The position numbers and the translations under genes are program-made. A DNA stretch of 64,000 nucleotides from Xestospongia bergquistia (Eukaryota; Porifera; Demospongiae; Haplosclerida; Petrosiidae), in NCBI GenBank assembly GCA_963965975.1, contig OZ014418.1:6274775-6338774 (forward strand), read 5' to 3'. This document shows, piece by piece, positions 26,309-57,224 of this stretch; positions within the stretch are counted from its first letter, which is position 1, and every line of letters starts with the position of its first letter. The notes under the pieces were generated by a model. It searched no databases. It was not told the DNA's origin and saw nothing but the letters and a program-made list of their open reading frames with translations.

Positions 26309-26334
26309 CCACACCTACTTTGGTATATAAGTGC
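26309..26334 (+). promoter_or_regulatory. Promoter module of the collagen gene
   Basis: CCACACCTACTT, 3 bp, TATATAAGTGC, about 75 bp upstream of the start. It is the same module as the FReD B genes. Confidence 0.65.
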
Positions 26335-26403
26335 TGGTAGTCAACACAAAGCGGCAGAAAAATACACTAAACTTGTGTAAATACAATTAACATTTGTTTA
26401 AAA

Positions 26404-27357
26404 ATGATGTTCAATGTCGTTGTTTTTGTAGCAGCCATAGTTTTAGTTACGTACAGTGTGGAAGGAAATTGTCCCTCCAAAGGTAAAGTAATGCCCCATA
26501 TATATACTATTATTTTAATATTGTTTGTAATAGATAATAATGCAAATGTAACTGCAGGTACTCTTTGTGCTCCAATAACTCAAGGATATGGTCGTGATGG
26601 GCGTGATGGACGTGATGGAAGGCCAGGTCCTACTGGACCAGTTGGTCCACCTGGAAGAGATGGTATGAATTATGGAGTGAAAGGAGATAAAGGAGATCTA
26701 GGACCACAAGGACCTCCAGGACTTCCTGGTAAACAAGGCGAGAATGGCATAAATGGCAGGGATGGAGCACCAGGACCACAGGGACCTCCTGGAACTGGGG
26801 GTGTTGTCTTTACCAGATGGGGAAGAGTTTTGTGTCCAAATACAACAGGAACAGAACTACTCTATAAGGGGAGAGCTGCAGGCAGTGAAGGAAATCGTTG
26901 GGGTTACAGTGGAGGTGGAGCTAATTACATATGTCTGCCTGATGAGCCTGAGTTTCTCTCTTATTTCAATGGTGCTTCTGATTACCAGTCATTTGTGGAA
27001 GGTTCAGAATATGAAGTTATTGATGGTAAAGGCCCTTTTAAACAGCTTCACAATCATAATGTTCCTTGTGTTGTCTGTTATGCTTCTACTAGAGCATCAT
27101 ATCTTATGATACCAGCAAAAGTAACCTGTCCTACAACATGGACTACAGAATATCAGGGCTACCTTATGACAGAACGATATATGCATGCACGAAACAAAGT
27201 CTATGAATGTGTTGATAAAGATGCTGAAAGCATTCCAGGAACTAGTGCTGACACTCATGGTGCTATGTTTAATCATGTTCAAGCTAAGTGCAATGGTCTT
27301 CTCTGTCCTCCTTATGATGAGAGCAAAGAACTTGCCTGTGTAGTGTGTACCAAATGA
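26404..27357 (+). CDS. Short-chain collagen C4-like secreted protein
   Basis: A leader exon (26404-26482) encodes a signal peptide ending SVEGNCPS. A second exon (26558-27357) carries a short Gly-X-Y triple-helix region ([17 protein letters not shown]..., interrupted near GMNYGV) and a C-terminal domain with [34 protein letters not shown]-like [11 protein letters not shown] and CNGLLCPP...CVVCTK. This is the non-collagenous domain of sponge short-chain (spongin-type) collagens, which form extracellular skeleton or basal attachment material. The 75-bp intron is a multiple of three without stops, so the whole stretch also reads as one ORF of 317 aa; splicing gives about 292 aa. The leader exon, its phase-1 donor and the promoter match neighbouring FReD genes. 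Confidence 0.88.
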   Translation: MMFNVVVFVAAIVLVTYSVEGNCPSKGKVMPHIYTIILILFVIDNNANVTAGTLCAPITQGYGRDGRDGRDGRPGPTGPVGPPGRDGMNYGVKGDKGDLGPQGPPGLPGKQGENGINGRDGAPGPQGPPGTGGVVFTRWGRVLCPNTTGTELLYKGRAAGSEGNRWGYSGGGANYICLPDEPEFLSYFNGASDYQSFVEGSEYEVIDGKGPFKQLHNHNVPCVVCYASTRASYLMIPAKVTCPTTWTTEYQGYLMTERYMHARNKVYECVDKDAESIPGTSADTHGAMFNHVQAKCNGLLCPPYDESKELACVVCTK

Positions 27358-28194
27358 ACAGACTGTCATCTTTTAAATCCTAAAGTGTACATTTCTTAGT
27401 TGTTCATTTTATAAGTTTTATTTTACCAGTAAATTTTATGATGTAGTATCAGTATCCATAGTACATAACATTCTCTGCTTGACGATACTTAACCTCATAA
27501 TGCAATAATATGAAGTATGACAGCATCTCATGTTCCACACCATTTCTAAAATTAAAGGAGAATTCTGGTAAAAGCATTAAGTGTGGCAAGACAATGGACT
27601 GATAGGAAGGAATTAAGGCATCATTGTGGCTCCTATATAATATCAATAATATCAATGGTCATTAGAAACATGCATCAATCTCTCAATCTGTATATGCAAC
27701 ACATTGAGTGATGCATAACTTTAAAATCACAACTACACAAAACAATAATATTTATTCAAGACAATATCCTATAAATGATTACAACAAATCCAGCAACATC
27801 TATCCCACAGAACATATATATTGGTACAAATGAGGCTCCTCAGTGATCAGTAAGCTAGTTTGGCTAGCAATGTTTTTGAAAATGTTGTGTGCACTACTAG
27901 AAAAATGATCAGACATTGTACTGATGACATTACTCACTACTCTTCTAGAAAATGTCATACACTATACAATATCTATTCTATTTAAATATGCATATATAGT
28001 AATACTTCTAACATTTTCCTAACTAAAACTGTGATGATACAAAAGTAATCAATCTTTTCATTCTTTAATGTCTCTTCACATGCATATGAATGATGTACAT
28101 TGAGTATAGTCACAAATCTAATTTCATGCACACTACAAGACAGGATATGGAGCATATGCATATACTTTAGTAACACCCATTTTAAATCGATTTG
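27358..28194. other. Intergenic, nothing recognised
   Basis: AT-rich. Its right part, from about 27905, duplicates the upstream region of pseudogene E. No gene seen. Confidence 0.6.
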
Positions 28195-28276
28195 TATATA
28201 AGTGCTTCTTTGGAGCTTGATGGACCACAATTTAAACAGAAGAGACATAAACTCTATCAGTTAAATGAATTCAAAG

Positions 28277-29248
28277 ATGAATCTTAATATCATTTTTTTT
28301 ATTGCTATAACTCTAGCTAGCTCCAACGTGGAAGGGAACTGTCCATCTGAAGAACCTCAAGGTGCGTAATTATAGTAAATACAAAATTAATTTAAATATA
28401 CATATACTTCATGTCATTTCTCATTTGACCCGCAGAAAAAATTTATAGTTGTAAAGCTAAAGATGAGGAGGGACAAGATCTTTCTTGCATTTGTAATAAA
28501 ATCCTAGAAATAGGAAAATTTAATTGTTCTTGTTTTGCTGATAATCTACCTACTCCTGGAGGACCATATCTTGACTGTCTTGATGCTCTCAGGAAGGGAC
28601 AGAATGACAGTGGTGTTTTTTCCCTCAAGCCTGACAACCTGCCACCTTTTAAAGTATGACAATCTATTTAACGATCATAATACTTCATCTCTGTACATTG
28701 TATAGGCCTACTGTGACATGGAGACTGATGGTGGTGGATGGACTGTCTTTCAAAGAAGAATGGATGGCTCTGTATACTTCTATCTCAACTGGGCTGATTA
28801 TGTTCATGGCTTTGGTAACACCTCAAGAGAACATTGGTTGGGACTGAGTAAAATCCATCGCTTAGCTAATGGAAGTGTATCTACACAACTACGAGTTGAT
28901 TTGACAGATAAATATGGTAACAGTGTATATGCCAGTTACTCTACCTTTTACATAGGTGGTTCTACTACTGATTATACTCTCCATGTATCTGGATATAGTG
29001 GTACTGCTGGAGATGCTCTTGCAAACCATAATCTCATGAAATTCACCACTAAAGACAATGACAATGATCAAGGTGATTCCGGCAACTGTGCTCATATGAA
29101 TACAGGTGCATGGTGGTATAATGCTTGCCATACTGCCAACTTGAATGGTGTTTACAATGGTGAAATTTTCCATGGTGTTACCTGGTACCCATGGAAAGGA
29201 CGCCATGAATCTCTATCATTTGCTGAAATGAAAGTTCGTCGTGTCTAA
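28277..29248 (+). CDS. Secreted fibrinogen-related protein F
   Basis: Exons 28277-28361, 28436-28653 and 28706-29248 encode 281 aa. The leader is MNLNIIFFIAITLASSNVEG; an in-frame ATG 12 bp upstream is also possible. The Cys-rich exon and a complete fibrinogen domain follow, with [10 protein letters not shown], a DNDNDQGDSGNCA calcium/disulfide segment and WWYNACH. A TATATAAGTGC box lies at 28195-28205. It is the intact relative of pseudogene E. The position Tyr in GSVYFYLNW replaces the usual Asp. Likely secreted lectin-type protein (family inference). Confidence 0.88.
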
Positions 29249-29429
29249 TAACAAAAACTGAAAGAATTCAATAATTACTGAAAAACATTTTAACAAGTTT
29301 TGTTGTTGTAACATATGTAGTTTTTCTTTATTATAGAAACTTGACTTGGTCTGTTTTTTGCATTTGAAAATATTAAAAATAAGTTAATCAGCATTGAATT
29401 TTGGTTATTATATGAATACATCCATACAT

Positions 29430-29482
<53 letters not shown>

Positions 29483-29504
29483 ATATACATATACATATAC
29501 ATAC

Positions 29505-29559
<55 letters not shown>

Positions 29560-30000
29560 AATCAATTGTAAAACAAAATTTCCATTAGAGAGATAAACAA
29601 ATTTCGTTGCTATTGCTATGCCATAAGCAATAGAAAGCATACTACTAATAATAAGACTTGCTAAATAGGAATTGTTCAGTAAGGAAGAAAACAGACAGCT
29701 TTAGTCACAAATACTACACTCTTCTTAGACCAGCTTAATACTAAAATACACTCAAGGTTAGTTTGCAGAAACCACACCCTTCATTCCAAGAATGAATGTC
29801 CTTAAATGCCACGCCTGTTTTTTCTAAGATCCGCCTTCGTACTTACCATTCTTGTTGAACCTGGCCAAAGATTTGTTGGAGAATTTATCTCCGAAACAAG
29901 TAAAGAAAGATATACTTCTACATTCTAAAGGAACGAGTCGAGATTAATCAATCTACACAGCTAAAGTGTAGACTGTTACGTCAATATAGTAAGTAAAAGG
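29249..30000. other. Intergenic with AT microsatellite
   Basis: Spacer between gene F and the usherin gene. Apart from the microsatellite at 29431-29559 it holds no gene. An ORF across the microsatellite is an artefact of the repeat. Confidence 0.7.
29431..29559. repeat. (TA)n / (ATAC)n compound microsatellite
   Basis: Long TA dinucleotide runs flank an ATAC tetranucleotide block near 29490-29518. Confidence 0.95.
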
Positions 30001-30010
30001 AGGGCGGGGC
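30001..30010 (+). promoter_or_regulatory. GC box next to usherin start
   Basis: GGGCGGGGC lies 15-25 bp before the start codon, unusual in this AT-rich sequence. A TATA box is not evident, unlike the FReD genes. The role is inferred. Confidence 0.3.
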
Positions 30011-30025
30011 TCGGTCTGCAAGAAA

Positions 30026-49354
<19,329 letters not shown>

Positions 49355-49781
49355 TAATGATGTCATTATTACATCATCATTAGGACCCTAGATTTAATAT
49401 TCCCAACTTTATACACACACATATAATAGATAGTTATATATATAATGTATGTTTCATCAATATTAATGTACTTATATATTTTTAGCTATTGTGGAAATAG
49501 TAAATATGATTCATTTATTAACTGGTCAATAATTATGTTGAGATCTAGACAATAGAGATATAATGGAGAGTCTGAGTTAACAAATTTGATTTGCTAAGGA
49601 GGAAGGACTAGAACATCATGAGATCTAGACAACCTACAATCATCAATAATAACAAGAGGTCCTGAGCAGGTTATTTGTAATTGCCTTGCTTATAATGATT
49701 AATAATTATTAATATTAACTATTAAATAATTTTAATAATAATTAACAATGAATATTATTTCTATTATACTTCTCGTGCAAC
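49355..49781. other. Usherin 3' flank / intergenic
   Basis: AT-rich 427 bp between the usherin stop and the next start codon. No gene or clear promoter element recognised. Confidence 0.6.
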
Positions 49782-52700
49782 ATGATAGATATAAGTCAAT
49801 GGAGAACTAGTATAGGCCTATGGTATCATAGTACACAAAGAACCAACACAGATGGAGGATTACTGTTGTTAGGAAGATCAGGAGATGTGGATGATGGCTA
49901 CCTTGCCACATTATCTTTAATATTGTTTATTTCATTACTCCTTATTTTAGCTGGTGATATTGAACTCAATCCTGGACCTACAGGTATAATACTTGTATTA
50001 AAACATGACTATATTTATGTCCCTGCTATTTATTTCAATAGAATTGACACCTACCAATGCTGTACAATTTCTCGTTGATAATGGCTTTAATATTAAAGAT
50101 AAATGGATTGAACTAATTACTTTGCTACGTGTCTCACTGGAGGAGAGGGAAAGACTAGAGACAATGGCCAGCAGGGATCAAGATTTTCATGAAGTTTTAA
50201 AGGAAGGTTTACAATGGTGGATTACAAACAGTGCTGATCCCTCTTGGAAAGAACTCATCTCAGCTGTTGAGAACTGTGGGGATAAGGATGTAGCTACTAA
50301 CATGAGAAAACAGATAGAAATTAAAGAAGAAGGTCTGTGTTCTATGTAATGTAAGGTAATTCTAGCACTTTTAACAATAGCCCAACCTCTAAACCTCAAA
50401 CCCTAGAACTGCATTCTTTTTATAATCAAGATATCTTATAAGAATAACCACATTGTTTACTTTGTGCATATATAATCCAAACTTTCCTACAGGAGAGTAC
50501 CTGGTAGGTATGTATACACCCACAAGCACATACTTAAAAATCTATGCTAGAATCTAGTGAACATTTCAACCTTTTTAGCTTGAACCTTAATTGTGTCTAG
50601 TGTTTATTATGATGGACATTAAAATTAGTACATGTAATTAATAATAGACTTAATTTAGCTGACATAAGTTTGTATTAGGACATGCTCAGCATTGGTAGAG
50701 AATTAATAATTATACTATTTTATGAAATCTGATCTCATGGTCATAAGATATTATTGTGAAATTCAAACTGTATTGTTACAATAAACTACTCTGTCTTTAT
50801 AGCACTGTTACCAGAAGATATTCTCAAAGAAATTCAAGGAATTATTACATGGCCTCAACTTGGTCTAGTCCTTAACATTGAGAAGGAAGTGATTGAACGA
50901 ACAGCTCAGCTGTTTGGAGGAGATGAGGAAAGAGCTCTTCAGCATGTTGTGACCAACTGGTTGGATAATGATCCTGATGCATCTTGGGAAAAGTTAGCAA
51001 AGGCTGTGATGCGGATACCAATGTTACGACAAAAAGGAGCTCAACTTTATAGCAAATATGTGTCCAAAGGTTATATACAATTTACAATAACTTTAATATA
51101 GTGATATATTATAACAAGAATGCTTCAAATAGGACTTGTTATATCATTTTTATACAATATAATATTCTTTTAGATCTCACAGCAGATGCTGTATGTAAAG
51201 AACTAGAGGATTTGGTACAGGACTGGTTCCAACTAGGATACACATTTCTTTGTAATTCTCAACGTGTTCGAGAAGCAGGAAGAGGTGACTCCAATGAAGA
51301 AAAGCGAAAAGATGTCATAGGATATTGGTTAAAATCTGATCCTATTGCCAGCTGGGAATTAGTTGCTAGAAGGATTGAAGATTGCTTTCCACAACATGAG
51401 GCATTAGCTGAAGAAATACGACAGAAGCATCTTCCTAAAGTTGACACTACACCATTAATAAGGCCACCAACACCAGGTAACACCAATCATTGTAATACAG
51501 TTTTTTATCTGTCTATTCCCCTCAAATGCTATAGAACCTGAGACTGAACTATCTATAAAAACAGCTTTTAAAGCAACTCAAGGTGTTGATGATTGGTATG
51601 CCCTGGGTTGGTTCCTTAAGTTAAAGCAAGAGGAGCTTATAGATATTGAAGAAGAGCACACTAGACCTGACCAATGTCGTAATGCAGTCCTTAAATTATG
51701 GCTAGAGAAACATCCAATTAGTGCAGAATGGGTAGACCTGGCTAATGCACTTCGCTGCATGCCACAGCATGTTGGAAAGTCAGAAACAATACAAACCAAA
51801 TATTGTAAGTATTTTATAATCAATATAATTGTTTATTAGCGTTAACAACTTTTACACTATTGTGATACAGGTGAAGCCGTTTTAGAAAAACCGGATCTAA
51901 CTGGCCCAAGTAAATAAAATAACATAATGCACCCCACATTACTGTTTAATGAATGCGCAAAGATAATAACTTTCAATATGCTTATTTTTTGAATGTTAGA
52001 ATCTGAAGAGAAAGAACAAGAGATAAAGTCATTGAATGAAAAAATCAATTCATTGACTCAAACATATGAAACTAAGATATCTGAATTGAAAGAGAGTACA
52101 TCTGACTTGGAAGGAAGTAAGAAAGGATTTTGTTAATATGTAGAGATAGATCATATATATATATATATATTGAATGTTAGAATTTGAAGAGAAAGAACAA
52201 GAGATAAAGTCATTGAATGAAAAAATCAATTCATTGACTCAAACATATGAAACCAAGATATCTGAATTGAAAGAGAGTACATCTGAATTAGAAGGAAGTA
52301 AGAAAGGATTTTGTTAATATGTAGAGATAGATCATATATATATATATATATATTGAATGTTAGAATTTGAAGAGAAAGAACAAGAGATAAAGTCATTGAA
52401 TGAAAAAATCAATTCATTGACTCAAACATATGAAACCAAGATATCTGAATTGAAAGAGAGTACATCTGAATTAGAAGGAAGTAAGAAAGGATTTTGTTAA
52501 TATGTGGAGATAGATCATATAGATTTAAGAGAAGCAACAGAGAAAGCTGATATGCAGTTAAAAATGTCATCTGTTAAAACAGCTGAGATTGAAAACCTAC
52601 AAAAGGAATTGTTAAATTGTAAAGAAGAACTGCAAAGGTCTACTATGACAAGGCATAGTCCTTCACGCACCGAGACATCGCCAGTCCAGTTAGGTTAGTT

Positions 52701-55700
52701 ACACTACTAACTCAGATTCTTTTAAATATAACTGATCTTGTCATCAAATAAAATTGACGTAATTATAAAAATTATTGTAATAATCTGGACAGACAATTGT
52801 ATGTACTCGTGTATAATATTTACTTAGAGAATGACTTTCCTGATGGTATACATAAAACCTAAATATCTTTTTTATATATATTTGATATTGATACCAATAG
52901 ATTCTTTTTCAAATTTAGAACTACCTTTACTTGAGGAGTTAATTAAAAATGATGTATCTGTTCAGTTTGACTATCTTATTCCAGTCAATGGTACTAACAT
53001 ATAATTAATAAATGAACCATCATTAACTGATTATCTCAGATACTCTTCATGGTGTGCAAGTAGGAGGCAAGAAATTATTCCTAATTCAAGGAGACTCTCC
53101 TCAATATTTTAACTGGGATGGATATGGTCTAAGGATTAATGTTCCTGAAGGAACTGTATCTTCAACAGAGACCTGTGAGATAGTAGTTACAGCACTGATT
53201 GGTGGACAGTTTACATTTCCTAAAGGAAGTGAGCTAGTCAGTGCTGTATATGGTGTCTCTATTGCTAGTGAGATCCAGCAGCCACTGACACTTGAAATAC
53301 AACATTGTGTCTCTCTTAAAACAAGTGAACAATCTTCCTACATGAGATTTGCCAAAGCTAGTTCAAAACAGTTGCCTCTACCTTACCAGTTTCATTTGTT
53401 AGAAGGAGGTGTTTTCTCTCTTGATACCCGTTATGGAGCAATTTCTCTTACCAAGTTCTGTTTTGTTTGTGTACTCCTTGTTTATCCCACAGATTGGATT
53501 AACATAAATTCTCCTACTAGTAGTACCACTAGTGAAAGTGATTCAATTGAGATGTCTTCTTCACCTATTGATGATCAAAATAGTACTGAATTGCCAAAGA
53601 TTGATACTGAAACTGAGTTAGAATCAATACAACCGGCTGTTTTGCCTAATGAAGACTCTTCCATAACATATATGGATAATGCTGGTGAGTGGTATTTTCT
53701 TTGTTGCCATTTATTAGTAGTATATTTGACATTTTGTCTTCATTAGAAACTGATCAACACTATTTTGCCAAAGTATTCTATAAAGATCAAGTAGGCAATA
53801 ACTATGAGATGGAACTGATAGTTGTCAGAGACCTTGATTTCCTCAAGCAGGTATAATGAATATATATCATTCTATTATATACTGTACTGTTACTATATTC
53901 TATTAGTGTATTGAAACTCAACAAGATCTCCGTCAAGCTGAAAGTGGACAACAAATTCGTTTTCGTTTTAAGAAAGACATCAAAAGTGGTGGTTTTATTG
54001 AACTGGTATTTAAAGAGACAACTATTAAAGGATGGCATATACTACCTCAATTATTACCTTGTCAGGTAAGTACTTTTCAATCAGGGCAGTATTGATATAA
54101 TATTTGACAATTTTTTACTTATAGATTTTGAAGAAAGATGTAGATGACTTTGGTAACAAAGAAAATATCAAACCACCTTCATGTATTGTGTTAATTCATG
54201 CCAGTGAAAACAGTACTGATCTGGATGTGCTATACTATCCTGTACAACTCATTGGTATTGAGCCGTCTAATAGGACAATTTTTATTACCAGATATGCCAA
54301 GAAAATAGGTAGACACTTAATTGATATTCATTTAATGGTCAGTAACTTGTTCTCTTTTCTTAGAAGGTCAATTTGCACGAAAGCGGCCATCCCAATCTCT
54401 AGAGGAAATTTCAGTTCCAACAAAGAGACAGCATCTATTATCCTCAAGTAATAATTAGCATCAGATAAAGCTAATGATTTTCTCCTACATAGGTAGTGAA
54501 ATTCTGTCACCTATTAGTGAAGATAGTCCTGGAGGTATATCGATTAAGTAAATTTATTTATATACAACTTTTCTTTCACTATACATTTTAATGACATGAT
54601 ATGATAGCTTTAATTTTATTTTTACTTTTAGGTAGTGGTATAGTGTCATCAAATAATGCTGAGGTTCTTAGAAAGAGATCATCTACTAGTTCTTTAGGAT
54701 CATCATCACAAGGTGACTATTGGTCTACAATAAGAAAAAGCATCCTAGCAAGATATTTACCTTGCCTATCTATTCATATTTTGTCTACCAGGAAGAAATG
54801 ATGGGAAGGGTGAATAGTACAAAACTCCCATGTGATTGATAAAAATATAAGGTAGAAGTCTGGAAACTAGGCCACAATAAGTAGGCACATGACTTACCAG
54901 TATAATGACACAAACATCCATATGATAAATAGATCCTCTTATAGGATAGCAAAGACAGACAGGTCTTTTAATCAAGAAGAAGCATGACAATAAGTGAGGT
55001 TTTATCAAGATCACTTGGATGGCATTCACATACAAGCCTCACCCACAATTGTAATATTAACATTTATAAGTAATTGTAGTAATACAACTTCCTAGAGCTC
55101 TTTCTAACTTTTCAATTAATCACATGGGAGTTTCACGCTCCTTCCTTCTTCCTGCCTTTTCTTATTATATACTCTTGTTCCTACTTAGAACAGTTCACAT
55201 TTTACTTTACTTACATTCTCCTTGTTATAACTTTGATTTTACATTAAGCAAATTCTTTAGTGTTTAAGAATTTACTTGAACATAGAATTTAAGGTTGGCC
55301 TTAGCTAAGTAACAAGCTAATTGCTGTTGGTATCAGAAATCTAGTGGCTAGTGGTATTCTAACTATGCTTATAATTATATCTCATATTAAGGTACATAGC
55401 CAGACACCTCCACAAGTATATGTAATGCATAGTAATTGTCCAGCATGGTTATTACATTTCTTTTCAGATAACATTTCTTTTCAGATAATGTTAATATTTC
55501 CAAGCTGAGACAAGCTATCCACAAAGTCCTCACTAGTAACTATTCTTCATTACGTGATATAAGTAGAAATTGTTTAGAGGCATTAGCTAGTGAAATGTAT
55601 ACAGCTGGTCTCATTAACATAGAAGTCCAAAGGTCACCTTCATTTGATGGTATCATTAATGAATTTAAGTCGGGAATGGGATTCTTCAGAAGACCCTCTG

Positions 55701-55846
55701 AACTAGAGAACCACTGTATCAAGTTTCTAACAGTATTTGCTAAACTAGGAGGTAGTTTTACTATAGCTGGTAATGCTATTAAAGAGGACTGGATTGAAGT
55801 GGGTAAAACTGAGTGTGGACTAGAACTACGATTAATAATAGATTAA
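49782..55846 (+). CDS. 2A-leader, four Death-like domains, coiled coil, ZU5 protein
   Basis: Nineteen exons join in phase to 1,208 aa: 49782-49983, 50042-50332, 50803-51069, 51174-51476, 51535-51804, 51871-51909, 52000-52116, 52181-52297, 52364-52480, 52523-52693, 52919-52990, 53040-53684, 53747-53850, 53907-54065, 54125-54308, 54364-54447, 54493-54534, 54632-54712, 55485-55846. Residues 1-67 hold a hydrophobic segment ending in GDIELNPGP, a perfect 2A motif. Exons 2-5 each encode one Death-like helical domain (about residues 68-445), recognised by the recurring L..W......SW..L..A pattern. Exons 7-10 are coiled coil. Exon 12 is a ZU5 domain (about 656-800), followed by a beta-rich UPA-like region and a helical C-terminal domain (1089-1208). 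ZU5-Death combinations occur in UNC5, PIDD and ankyrins. A signalling or innate-immune role is inferred. Not a recognised named gene. Confidence 0.8.
49902..49979 (+). other. 2A (StopGo) ribosome-skipping sequence within an N-terminal hydrophobic leader
   Basis: The codons give a Leu/Ile-rich stretch (LATLSLILFISLLLILA) followed by GDIELNPGP. This satisfies the 2A consensus D(V/I)ExNPGP; the predicted skip is between Gly (49974-49976) and Pro (49977-49979). Known 2A signal-sequence leaders in sea urchin NLR proteins have the same design. Here it would release the leader and leave the Death/ZU5 protein starting with Pro in the cytosol, while unskipped product would carry the leader. Confidence 0.85.
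52000..52480 (+). repeat. Triplicated 117-bp coiled-coil exon
   Basis: Exons 52000-52116, 52181-52297 and 52364-52480 are almost identical, as are the introns between them (TA microsatellites at 52153-52171 and 52334-52353). Each exon is 39 codons with phase 1 at both ends, so copies can be added or lost without shifting frame. Confidence 0.93.
54789..55154. mobile_element. MITE-like element with imperfect terminal inverted repeats
   Basis: The left end (CAGGAAGAA, then AAACTCCCATGTGATT at 54822-54837) is inverted at the right end (AATCACATGGGAGTTT at 55118-55133, then TTCTTCCTG to 55154). The element is about 366 bp, non-coding, inside the last intron of the 2A/Death gene. No clear target-site duplication was seen, so the family is unassigned. 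Confidence 0.55.
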
Positions 55847-57224
55847 GTGTTTCTTTTAATAATTTTTTAAAAATGAGTCTGACTTTTCATTAACAATTGC
55901 ACACATTGTTCATAACTGCCATCCTAAGTATCAGTTCAGTCTTGTGTACAATTTGAGAGATAAAAATTTGTCCAATTCGACATATCTTGGATCTAGGGAG
56001 GTATTGATTCTACATTGATATATTATTGATTTGTGGTACACCCAACATAAACAGGTGATATAAAGTGTTTTTCTGCAGCTATTAAGAGAATACATCTTTA
56101 GGAGGAGTCTAGAAAATTTAGTTGTAAATGAACATGCATGTTGAAGCTAGTTCCTCATTCCTGAGCCTCAAGTACATACATCATTGATATAAAATCGGTA
56201 GGTTTTGTAATAAATTATCATTTTTAGTATATTTTTAGATATAATTACAATACATCACATTCAAGAAAAACAAATAACATTATTATCTGTGACTACTGAT
56301 CTGCAACTTCAAGCAAGACACGTACATAATTAATAGCACATCATCATTGGGTGACTTACAAACAAAATCTCAGATTATTGACTCATTGAACCCACAAAAT
56401 TAATCCCTTTTAAAAGTATGTGGTATTTACGTTAAAAGATAGCTTACCACATTATTCAAATCAAGTAAGTTGAATGTTGCTTAAACTGCCTCCCTTATCC
56501 TTATTATAATTATATTGTTTCCATCTTCTAGCATCATGTCACAGATAAAGTGTTTAAAGAGTTGCTTTAAAATCATACTATTTCAAAGAGTATAATTGGC
56601 CCTTCTCTTTCACATCCTGATGCTTTAGATAGAGGAGGAGTGGGGGCAATGGTATATGTTGATTACTGTCTTCATGAAATGCAAATGAAGGAAGCAATTT
56701 GATAACATGACTTTTGTACTTGTTTCAGCATTGTTTGGCACACCAACAATCTGTAGTTATAATATAATATACTCTCATGTAGTAGTTAAACTAATGTAAC
56801 AGTGGAACATAAATATAACTATTTGAATTAAACATAGTGACTAACAAAAAAATTACATCCTTTTAATGTTGCAGAATTATTCTTTTTAAAACTTTCCTAC
56901 ATCATGAACTTAAGTTCAATTTAAATTGTCTATTATTATAAAAGCAATACTATTGTTTTCATTTTAACTGGATAGACCAGGAAAAAAGATTTGGAGTTCC
57001 TTTTGTAAACCAGATTCTTTGGTTTTTACCACTTCCTAACGCGAGACAAATTTTCCCTACTTTACTATTAAAGTTCCTTTATGGTAAATGTTTATAGACA
57101 TTCTACTGACAATGCAAGCCTTTATGAATAATTAATAACAAACAGTCACGTGGGAGCGAGCAATCATATTCCTTCACACGCCATTATTGGTTGCATATGC
57201 GTTTAATTGTCTTGTACTTAGAAA
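55847..57224. other. Intergenic, nothing recognised
   Basis: About 1.4 kb AT-rich spacer between the two ZU5 genes. A somewhat GC-richer stretch with CACGTG-like and inverted CCAAT-like sequence near 57147-57195 may be the promoter of the next gene (weak). Confidence 0.5.

Noticed and set aside
29290-29640. 116-codon minus-strand ORF of Tyr/Ile repeats
   Set aside because: It translates a TA/ATAC microsatellite.
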